Assembly: GCA_017857395.1 (NCBI GenBank)
Contig: JAFMDF010000052.1
Location: forward strand, 1 to 40,689
Direction: 5' to 3'
Source: Bacteroidota bacterium
GTDB taxonomy: Bacteria; Bacteroidota; Bacteroidia; Chitinophagales; Saprospiraceae
Length of the DNA stretch: 40,689 nt
Shown piece by piece: positions 15,906 to 22,864 of the stretch. A model generated the notes under the pieces. It saw only the letters and a program-made list of their open reading frames with translations, ran no database searches and was not told where the DNA came from. Within the stretch, counting starts at the first letter, position 1, and each line of letters begins with the position of its first letter. The position numbers and the translations under genes are program-made.

Positions 15906-18521
15906 ATGCCTAAGTACTATTTATTCCTTTTTTGTTTTTTGGTAAATGCAATTTTTGCCTTTGGGCAAAATGCTACCTCTCCCCTACTCCAATCCTTCCA
16001 AGAATATCAGCAATCCAAAGATAGTACCCGCTTCCACACGAAGTGGAAACCCGTCGGCCCAGTTCTAAATTCTGCCAGAATAGAAGCCGTACAAGCGGAT
16101 CCAAATAATCCAGGCACGATATACGCCGCCTTTGGGTCTGGTAATTTATGGAAAACGACCAATAATGGATTGACTTGGAAACCCATTTTTGACAATCAAG
16201 CCGCACAAGGTATTGGCGACATTGCCCTTGCCCCTTCCAATCCGAATATTATTTATGTCGGAACGGGTGAAAGTTTGCGCAAAAATCGAAATTTCACCAT
16301 GCCTGGCACAGGTGTCTACCGTTCGGATAATGGCGGGGAAACTTGGCAGCATTTAGGTTTAGACAACACTTGGCATATTGGCGAAATAACGGTGCATCCA
16401 ACGAATCCAGACATTGTATTTGTCGCCGTCTTAGGGAAATTTTGGACAAAAGGAAATGCCAAAGGTTTGTATAGAAGTACCAACGGGGGTAAAGATTGGG
16501 AACGGGTATTATTTGTCGATGACAATACCAGAGCGAATGATGTGGTTATTGCGCCAAGCAATCCCAATATTATCTATGCATCTATGTGGGAGAATGATAT
16601 TACCAAACCCTTGATGGAAAGTGTATATGGTCAAAAAAGTAGTATTTATAAAAGTGAAGATGGCGGCACCACTTGGCAAAAAATAGCGAATGGTTTACCG
16701 ACACATAATAAAATTGGCCGAATTGGCTTAGCTGTTTCCTACCAAAATCCAAATAAAATCTATGCTTTGATGGATAATCGAGACAATAAAAGAATGGAAG
16801 CAGCAGAAGTTTATAAAACAGAAGATGGTGGTGCATTGTGGCAAAAAACGCATAATAAACCCTTAATGATTTTCCCCGGTATTGGTTGGTATTTTGCAGA
16901 TATGTATGTCAATCCACAAAATGATGAAGAAATTTATGGTTTAGGGGTTAGGATGGCAAATAGTACGGATGGTGGCAAAACCTTTAATTTAGTTGCCGGC
17001 AATATCACCCATATCCAACCTAGCAAAGCCCAGACCCTACATTTAGACCATTGCGAATTATGGATAAATCCCAACAATCCCAATCATTTGCTTTTAGGTA
17101 ATGATGGCGGTTTATATGTCAGTTATGATAAAGGCGAAAATTGGCTGCACCATAATAATATCCCCGCAGGCGAGTTTTATACTATCACTTTGGACAATCA
17201 ATACCCTTATAATATTTATGGTGGCACACAAGACGATGCAACTGTTTTTGGGCTTTCCAAAGAATGGGATGCAACAAGAACCGACGCTTGGAAATATTTG
17301 TGGGTAGACGCTTGGAGTGGCGGCGATGGTTGTGTCACACAAGTTGACCCTGACGACCCGAATACGGTTTATTTTAGTATGCAAAATGGCGCTATTCGGA
17401 GAAAAGATAGGACTGCCGATACGTCTAAATATATTTCCCCAAGAGGGATTCCCCTTTTAAAAGACAAACTGCAATATAATTTTGTCACCCCTTATTTCAT
17501 TTCTCCCCACGATTCCAGAACCATTTATCATGGCGGCAATCACTTAATGAAATCCATCAATCGAGGCGATACTTGGGAACAAATTAGCCCTGATTTATCC
17601 GTTTCTGCCAATCCTACTAAAAAATCGACCGCAGCGGGTATGATTGCCGAATCCAAATTAGAAGCGGGTTTATTATATGTAGGTACTGACCATGGCGCAT
17701 TTTGGTGTAGCAAAAATGATGGACAAGATTGGACAGAATATTCCAATGGTTTAGCTAATCAATATATTCGCAGTATTTGCCCTTCTAATTTTCAAACCGC
17801 TAGAGTTTATGCAGCTATGACGGGCATCAATGAAGATGATTTAATGCCTTATTTATATGTTTCCAACAATTATGGCGAAACTTGGCAATCCATTACCAAT
17901 AATTTACCCAATGCGCCAATAAATGTTATTTTAGAAGACCCGAGTCAAGAAAATATTTTATATGCGGGCACACATCGAGGCGTCTATATCTCCATGAATC
18001 GTGGACAATCTTGGGATTTATTGGGCGATGATTTGCCTGTGGTAAGTGTAGCAGATTTGGCTATTCAAGAACGAGAACAGGAATTGGTCGTCGCTACCCA
18101 TGGACGAGGGATTTATACTTTTGATTTGGGCGTGCTTTATGAACTGGCAGATTTAGGTTTTCCTTTAGAAGCCAACCATTTATTTACCGTTCCTAATGCA
18201 CAATTTCCTAAGCGGCGAGATACCCATAATGATATTGATAAAAGTACGGTGGAGAAAACCGTTTTTAGTTTTTGGTTGGTGGAGGCTGATACCGTTGAAT
18301 TGGTTATTTTAGATGATGCGGATAAAGTTGTTTGGACGAAGGAGATTGATGGGCAGCAGGGGTTGAATCAGTTTCGGTGGGATTTGGTGGTGGAACATGT
18401 GGAGAGTGATACCGCTTATTTTGTGGCGTATGAGCGGTATTTGGATACTGGTGGGTATTGGTTGCATTTGAAGAAAGATGAGGTGATTTTGGAAGCGGCT
18501 TTTAGTGTTTTGGGGTGGTGA
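15906..18521 (+). CDS. Secreted Asp-box (BNR/VPS10-like) beta-propeller protein
   Basis: 871 aa with a signal peptide (1-20, cleavage near FAFGQ). About ten Asp-box motifs S-x-D/N-x-G-x-x-W run along residues ~84-715, for example TTNNGLTW (84-91), SDNGGETW (140-147) and STNGGKDW (191-198), which predicts one or two large beta-propellers. Such proteins are often labelled glycosyl hydrolase or sortilin-like, but no catalytic residues can be fixed here. A ~120-residue beta-rich tail follows. It is shorter than the ~1000-aa relatives I know, and I see no Por/type IX sorting domain. Expected location is the periplasm or outer surface. Codon use in the last ~250 nt is noticeably richer in G (TTG, GTG, GGG) than the body of the gene. 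Confidence 0.87.
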   Translation: MPKYYLFLFCFLVNAIFAFGQNATSPLLQSFQEYQQSKDSTRFHTKWKPVGPVLNSARIEAVQADPNNPGTIYAAFGSGNLWKTTNNGLTWKPIFDNQAAQGIGDIALAPSNPNIIYVGTGESLRKNRNFTMPGTGVYRSDNGGETWQHLGLDNTWHIGEITVHPTNPDIVFVAVLGKFWTKGNAKGLYRSTNGGKDWERVLFVDDNTRANDVVIAPSNPNIIYASMWENDITKPLMESVYGQKSSIYKSEDGGTTWQKIANGLPTHNKIGRIGLAVSYQNPNKIYALMDNRDNKRMEAAEVYKTEDGGALWQKTHNKPLMIFPGIGWYFADMYVNPQNDEEIYGLGVRMANSTDGGKTFNLVAGNITHIQPSKAQTLHLDHCELWINPNNPNHLLLGNDGGLYVSYDKGENWLHHNNIPAGEFYTITLDNQYPYNIYGGTQDDATVFGLSKEWDATRTDAWKYLWVDAWSGGDGCVTQVDPDDPNTVYFSMQNGAIRRKDRTADTSKYISPRGIPLLKDKLQYNFVTPYFISPHDSRTIYHGGNHLMKSINRGDTWEQISPDLSVSANPTKKSTAAGMIAESKLEAGLLYVGTDHGAFWCSKNDGQDWTEYSNGLANQYIRSICPSNFQTARVYAAMTGINEDDLMPYLYVSNNYGETWQSITNNLPNAPINVILEDPSQENILYAGTHRGVYISMNRGQSWDLLGDDLPVVSVADLAIQEREQELVVATHGRGIYTFDLGVLYELADLGFPLEANHLFTVPNAQFPKRRDTHNDIDKSTVEKTVFSFWLVEADTVELVILDDADKVVWTKEIDGQQGLNQFRWDLVVEHVESDTAYFVAYERYLDTGGYWLHLKKDEVILEAAFSVLGW

Positions 18522-18763
18522 TTTGGGTTTTATTACTTATCAAATATAATGGGTTACTTTTCACCGAATAAAAAAATAACAAAGTCGATTTTCAAACTAG
18601 ACTTGAAACCTATATTCTCAATTCCCTAATCCTAAAAGAAAATAATAAACTGTCCGACAATAAACACTTTATCCAATTTGTCCATTTATTTTATGCTAGG
18701 ATAAGTATTTTTTTTACCTTTTAAAATCCAAAGGTCTTAAAATTTAAAAAGCTATCCTTTATT

Positions 18764-19261
18764 ATGAAAAATCAACTATCCGTTTTTAGTATTCTAGTTG
18801 CGATGCTATTTCTAGGAACTTTTTGTGCAACACCTAAAAAAACCTCAGATAAAGTAGCAGAAGCAGCCACAAAAACAGAAGTTACTGCCACGGAAAAACC
18901 AACCGACCCTCCATTTATTGCTGCCATAAAAGAAAAGATAAAAGGCAAAGAAAATCTGCCAGCAGAAGAAGTCTTTGAAAATATTCAAGTCTTAAAAGGA
19001 ATGCCTGCAGGCCGAGTTATTCCAATTATGCAACGAGCCTTTAACCAATCCTTAGGGGTAAAATGCAATCATTGTCACGAATTTGGAAAATGGGCAAGCG
19101 AAGTCAAACCAAATAAACAAATAGCAAGGGACATGTGGGTAATGACAGGGCAGATTAATCGGGAATTATTGGCAAATATCAAAAATTTACAAAGTACTCA
19201 ACCAGCTATTAATTGCACCACTTGTCATCGAGGCGAAGCTATACCTGCACAGCGGATGTAG
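18764..19261 (+). CDS. Diheme c-type cytochrome (CytoC_RC-like)
   Basis: 165 aa, exported. N-terminal hydrophobic segment 5-20 then C21, a possible but non-standard lipobox (GTFC); a simple signal anchor is the alternative. Two heme c motifs are present, CNHCH (101-105) and CTTCH (151-155). The segment PAEEVFENIQVLKGMPAGR with a following MQRAF resembles the cytochrome subunit family of photosynthetic reaction centres (CytoC_RC). That family name is inherited: many non-photosynthetic Bacteroidota have such stand-alone diheme proteins. Likely periplasmic electron carrier; partner unknown. The 242-nt upstream spacer holds no gene, and the gene ends at a strong hairpin. Confidence 0.88.
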   Translation: MKNQLSVFSILVAMLFLGTFCATPKKTSDKVAEAATKTEVTATEKPTDPPFIAAIKEKIKGKENLPAEEVFENIQVLKGMPAGRVIPIMQRAFNQSLGVKCNHCHEFGKWASEVKPNKQIARDMWVMTGQINRELLANIKNLQSTQPAINCTTCHRGEAIPAQRM

Positions 19262-19298
19262 TTACTTTAAAATAACACTCGATATTTTAGGAAATTGG

Positions 19299-19357
19299 TA
19301 TCTCGTCCTCTCCTAACGACCGTTATTACTGAGCGATCGTTAGGAGAGGACAAGATA
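19299..19357. terminator. Large hairpin between convergent genes
   Basis: Arms 19299-19319 and 19337-19357 pair over 21 positions with one mismatch. The core gtcctctcctaacga/tcgttaggagaggac is perfect, with a 17-nt loop. A second small hairpin, ttcgag/ctcgaa, follows at 19362-19382. Placed between convergent genes it could end transcription both ways, but no long T-run follows, so it may instead be a dispersed palindromic repeat. Confidence 0.65.
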
Positions 19358-19404
19358 TTGGATTCGAGCTTGGAGACTCGAACCATCAAAGTTAGGGGCT
19401 ATGA

Positions 19405-20016
19405 TTAGAACAGCTGCGTCAACTGATAAATCCCCAAAACAACAAAAACCACCCCTACAATCTTATTCGTATATTTCACAATCTTACCAATCCGAGCCAA
19501 GATATAATGCCCCAATTCTGCATAACCAATAAAGACTGCCAAAGCACCTAAAGCAGACCCAATCGAAAAGACAATAATATTCGTTTGATTATCAAAAGTC
19601 ATATCATAATTCGCCAACCATAAAGCGATAAATAACCAAAAAGGAATAATTAAAACATTCATGGTTGCCACTATAAACCCTCTACCAAAATCGAAATAAT
19701 CATATTTTTCTGTTGGCGCAGTTGGTGGTTGACTTTCTTTGAGAAAGTTATAGCCACCAAAACAAAAAAAGACCACCGTCGCAAAAACTTGCATGTAATA
19801 ATTAGTCGCCACACTTTCTTGGAAAAAGGTCAATCCATAGAGTGCAATATAGGTATAGACAAACTCCATGACCGTTGCGCCAAAAGAAAGCATATAGCCT
19901 GCTTTTTTGCCCGCTGCCAAGGTTCTCTGCATAATGGTTAGGGTAATTAAACCAGTTGGTAAGGAGCCTACGGCGCTGATGAGGAAGGAGACGATGAAGT
20001 ATAGAGCGATATTCAT
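19405..20016 (-). CDS. LysE/RhtB family exporter
   Basis: 203-aa inner-membrane protein with about six hydrophobic helices and the LysE-type N-terminus SFLISAVGSLPTGLITL, including the conserved G-x-x-P-G/T region at the end of TM1. The length matches the family (~205 aa). Family members export amino acids or related small molecules. The charged loop at ~93-108 lies between TM3 and TM4. The substrate cannot be read. The ATG is separated by 4 nt from a heptamer repeat (20021-20055), so the ribosome-binding region is the repeat itself. Confidence 0.88.
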   Translation of the reverse strand: MNIALYFIVSFLISAVGSLPTGLITLTIMQRTLAAGKKAGYMLSFGATVMEFVYTYIALYGLTFFQESVATNYYMQVFATVVFFCFGGYNFLKESQPPTAPTEKYDYFDFGRGFIVATMNVLIIPFWLFIALWLANYDMTFDNQTNIIVFSIGSALGALAVFIGYAELGHYILARIGKIVKYTNKIVGVVFVVLGIYQLTQLF

Positions 20017-20020
20017 GATT

Positions 20021-20162
20021 TGAGTTGCGAGTTGCGGGTTGCGAGTTGCGGGTTAGATTGGAATTGGTGCTTGATATTTGAGTAAAATAACTGGTATTAA
20101 ATTACTTTTCAAATATTAAACAAATACTACTGTCCAACTCGTAACCCGCAACTCGCAACTCG
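20021..20162. repeat. Inverted pair of CG(A/G)GTTG heptamer arrays
   Basis: Left array 20021-20055: TGAGTTG, CGAGTTG, CGGGTTG, CGAGTTG, CGGGTTA. Right array 20135-20162: CAACTCG, TAACCCG, CAACTCG, CAACTCG, the reverse complement of the left type. They flank ~79 nt of ordinary AT-rich sequence and together fill the spacer between the LysE start and the SUKH stop, one base from the latter. Confidence 0.93.
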
Positions 20163-20163
20163 A

Positions 20164-20667
20164 CTATCCATTAAATTTTTCAAAAGGTACTAGCTTATTT
20201 AGAAAAGCTGCAAAATTTTCAGCTAGTTGAATATCTTCTTTCATTTCCATGTCTAGCCAAGTAACAATTGGTTCTATTCCTTCTTGTCTATAATCTATGG
20301 TAATACAGCCATTTCTATCACCGCATAGCACAATTTGGTTTTCGGGTAAACCCCATTCTTGGGTGAAACGGATGGAATCTAAAATATTAAATTCGCTGGT
20401 GTCTCGTTCTTCTGTTTCTTCTCCTCCATCCAATAAATCAATCCCAAATAATTCTTCTACAGAGACGTGGTTATCCGCCCAAGAAGTTTTGACGGTTGTT
20501 GGGCAAACCAACCCTTGGGTCTCTCCGCCATTTTGGATATTTAATAAATTGATATAGCTCGCTGGCAATTTTAAGCCTAGTAATGCCTCTGCTTTTTGTA
20601 CTATTTCAGGAGTTAAATCAGTATTCGGTTGATAGGCACTGTACCAAAATTCTTTGTCTAAATTCAT
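20164..20667 (-). CDS. SMI1/KNR4 (SUKH) family protein
   Basis: 167-aa SUKH-fold protein. It has the N-terminal EALLGLKLPASY followed by a LL-x-x-x-NGG turn, a central GD/NGC-x-x-x-DYR strand region, and the C-terminal W-x-D…LAENFAAFLNKL helix. SUKH proteins are often immunity proteins against polymorphic toxins, but many stand-alone copies have no toxin partner. None is seen here, so immunity is only a possibility. No signal peptide; cytoplasmic. Both sides of the gene are bordered by repeats. Confidence 0.85.
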   Translation of the reverse strand: MNLDKEFWYSAYQPNTDLTPEIVQKAEALLGLKLPASYINLLNIQNGGETQGLVCPTTVKTSWADNHVSVEELFGIDLLDGGEETEERDTSEFNILDSIRFTQEWGLPENQIVLCGDRNGCITIDYRQEGIEPIVTWLDMEMKEDIQLAENFAAFLNKLVPFEKFNG

Positions 20668-20690
20668 AGAGTTGTTTTAAAGTGTTAATT

Positions 20691-20758
20691 CGGTTGCCAG
20701 TTACCTGTTACCCAATATCCGTTTATTCGTCAAACTGGTAACAGGAAACTGGAAACCG
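20691..20758. repeat. 22-bp inverted repeat with heptamer periodicity
   Basis: Arms 20691-20712 and 20737-20758 pair at 20 of 22 positions. Read in sevens, the left arm gives CCAGTTA, CCTGTTA, CCCAATA and the right arm gives AAACTGG, TAACAGG, AAACTGG. The right arm ends on the base before the stop codon of the ATP-grasp gene. Confidence 0.88.
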
Positions 20759-21829
20759 TCAAATTTTCGCCGCTTCCAAATACTCATTATATCGGCGATA
20801 ACTGGCACGCATTTCTGTCAAATTCATTGCGGCTATTCCTTTTTTATGTTGCACTCTGCCAATGTTATAAATAATTTTAAAGTGGCGATATATATCTCGA
20901 TAGGCTTTCCAAACAGGATATGCTGGGTCATAAATATGCGCAGGTTCGCCCGCTACGCCATTGAATTCCAAAATACTTATCCCTTTTCCTTCTTCTAATA
21001 ATTCAATGCTTTCACATTTCAAATCAAACCGCCCATAATAAATACCTTCCATTTGAAAAGCTATTTTATCAAAGACTTGTTCTAGTTTTTCACTATGCAA
21101 ATGATTACCATTTAAGAAGGTCGTTCCTCTACTATGATTGCCAATCGGTTCTAATTCCACTTCTTCTCCTTTGGCAGGAATCCGTTCTAAAATAGTTCGG
21201 TAATTTGCCTGAAAACGTGCCAATTGTAATCTTGCTCTAGGCTTTTTACGCATTAAATCGCCTATTATTGATTGACCGTCACCAATTACAAATAACGTTC
21301 TTTTAATGCAAATAGACGTAATCTGACCTTTCTTTGCATCGGGCATTCTATGATGCAAGACACTTAATTCTATTGGGGAAGTAATCAATTCTTGGATGAT
21401 AAAAGGGGCATTTATTTGCTTTAGGTAATCGTTTAAAGCTGCTTCATCTTTAATAATTTCTACTAAAAAACCTCTTTCTCCTACGTCTGGTTTGGCTATA
21501 AACGGGAAGTTAATGCCTGCTGTCTTTCCAGCATTTATAATATAAGTAGGTGATTGATTCTCTTTTGCTATAAAAACAGTTTTGGGTATGACTTCTTTCG
21601 GAATTCGATTAAGGATATTTATTTTAGATTCCCCAAAAACGCCACCTGTTTCAATCACGGGATTGACTGGCGTAAAATAAAATAATCGGCGAGACCGAAT
21701 GGCAAAATATAAATAGAAAAAAGCAGCAGGTGCATAGACCACAAAACTGGGCCAATATTCCCAATGCATCAGTTTTATAAAAAATGTAGATTGCCAAAAA
21801 GGTAGGCGTTGCCGCTCAGATTTTTTCAT
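20759..21829 (-). CDS. ATP-grasp ligase-like protein
   Basis: 356-aa ATP-grasp enzyme in the D-Ala-D-Ala ligase-like group. ATP-binding elements are FPFIAKPDVGERG (108-120, with K113), FIIQELI (143-149) and the metal site D269 in GRFDLK with E288 and N290 in ILEFNGVAGEP. The N-terminal ~60 residues (two hydrophobic stretches around 26-45) differ from Ddl and could be a membrane-associated helix. The reaction would join a carboxylate to an amine using ATP; the substrate is unknown. I do not assign a Ddl role because the N-terminal domain is not Ddl-like. Confidence 0.85.
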   Translation of the reverse strand: MKKSERQRLPFWQSTFFIKLMHWEYWPSFVVYAPAAFFYLYFAIRSRRLFYFTPVNPVIETGGVFGESKINILNRIPKEVIPKTVFIAKENQSPTYIINAGKTAGINFPFIAKPDVGERGFLVEIIKDEAALNDYLKQINAPFIIQELITSPIELSVLHHRMPDAKKGQITSICIKRTLFVIGDGQSIIGDLMRKKPRARLQLARFQANYRTILERIPAKGEEVELEPIGNHSRGTTFLNGNHLHSEKLEQVFDKIAFQMEGIYYGRFDLKCESIELLEEGKGISILEFNGVAGEPAHIYDPAYPVWKAYRDIYRHFKIIYNIGRVQHKKGIAAMNLTEMRASYRRYNEYLEAAKI

Positions 21830-21934
21830 TCACTAAAATTAGCATCCATAAAAGCTGCAAAGATGCAATGTTTTTTATCTTGGATGGTTTTTACCACAGA
21901 TTTTTTTATCTCGGATTCATTTCATTGCGAATTT

Positions 21935-21960
21935 CCCCACGAATGAACCTCCCCACGAAT
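21935..21960. repeat. Short direct repeat CCCCACGAAT x2
   Basis: Two exact copies, 16 nt apart, in the 185-nt spacer upstream of the ATP-grasp gene. The neighbouring accacagatt/ctcggattc words resemble the ccacggat words at 9090-9110. Otherwise nothing is seen in the spacer. Confidence 0.6.
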
Positions 21961-22014
21961 TTTTTAAATGCAAGTATCAAATTCAAAACTCTAACCAAAG
22001 GTATTTGAAATTTT

Positions 22015-22539
22015 TCATCCTTTATTATACTGCATTTGATGTTGAATTGTCGAATTTGCCAAGCCAAAATCTTTTGGAATAGCATCCGCCGCATTTAATA
22101 AAGTCAAGCCTACTCGAATTAATGCCAAATGATGGGTTGTGTGCTCATAATTATGCAATAATTCTCTATTGAAATTGGTCAAAATGGGCGTTTCGGTAGG
22201 CAAGGATGTTTTTAGAATTAGTTTTTTGGATAAATCAATTTTCTTTATTTTTTCAATTATATCTTCCAACACCTTCAAAGCTACTTGTGGATTTTTTTCT
22301 ATTAATTCGTTTCTTTCTCTATTATCGTAACAAATTTCTCCAGTCGTAGATTGCGCTAATAAGCATTGGTAGCATTCTAAAAAATGCCTCGTATGCTTGC
22401 CTATCGTACCATTAGACATTTCTGCAATTGGTTGTTGATAGGCAGCAGCCGTAATATTTTCTAGATAGCTTTTAGTTTGGTTGAGATAATGAACAGTTTC
22501 CTTAATCAAGTTGCAGTATTTATTTAGTGTATCATTCAA
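22015..22539 (-). CDS. DinB-fold metal-binding protein
   Basis: 174-aa DinB/YfiT four-helix protein. The metal ligands are readable as H49/H52 in GKHTRHF and H133 and H137 in NYEHTTHH. Relatives are thiol-dependent transferases or uncharacterised. The only in-frame initiator long enough to include helix 1 is the TTG at 22537-22539: an in-frame stop lies five codons upstream, and the next ATG (codon 41) would delete helix 1. A TTG start or a missed upstream initiator is therefore required. Divergent from the cyclase gene. Confidence 0.85.
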   Translation of the reverse strand: MNDTLNKYCNLIKETVHYLNQTKSYLENITAAAYQQPIAEMSNGTIGKHTRHFLECYQCLLAQSTTGEICYDNRERNELIEKNPQVALKVLEDIIEKIKKIDLSKKLILKTSLPTETPILTNFNRELLHNYEHTTHHLALIRVGLTLLNAADAIPKDFGLANSTIQHQMQYNKG

Positions 22540-22864
22540 ATGGAGGAGATGTAGTCAAAACGTCTCAAAATTACAATAAGTCTTGTACGTACTTATAAAA
22601 ATACCGCTAAATTCCTTATTTTGTCCTCATAGAAACAGCTATTCGACTTTTTTTAAAGTTTAGTCAATTAGGATAAATGAACGCTTAACGACTAAAAAAC
22701 GATTAATTCATGGCTTAAGGCACTTGTGATACCTCTTTTACCATTTATAGCTCCTCCTTCCTCCAAGAGAAGCAACCTTTTCTATCAAAAAATCTCTTTA
22801 TATTTGAGAACTAGATAGTGGAATAATTACTATCTTAGCCCAAACCCTTAATTTAAACTCTTTA
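22540..22864. other. Divergent promoter region of the DinB and cyclase genes
   Basis: 325 nt, AT-rich, without a gene. Near the cyclase side there is TTTG at about 22803 and TATCTTAG at about 22831-22838, a near match to TTTG/TAnnTTTG but with long spacing. No strong repeats. Confidence 0.45.

Noticed and set aside
15404-15913. 169-aa plus-strand ORF opposite the kinase-fold gene
   Set aside because: It overlaps a gene with kinase motifs, has no recognisable domain and ends inside the next gene's start.
18764-19261. Evidence for phototrophy from the reaction-centre cytochrome family
   Set aside because: The family name is historical; no reaction-centre, pigment or antenna gene is seen in the window.
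20164-20667. SUKH protein as part of a toxin-immunity pair
   Set aside because: No toxin or polymorphic-toxin gene is adjacent; both borders are repeats.
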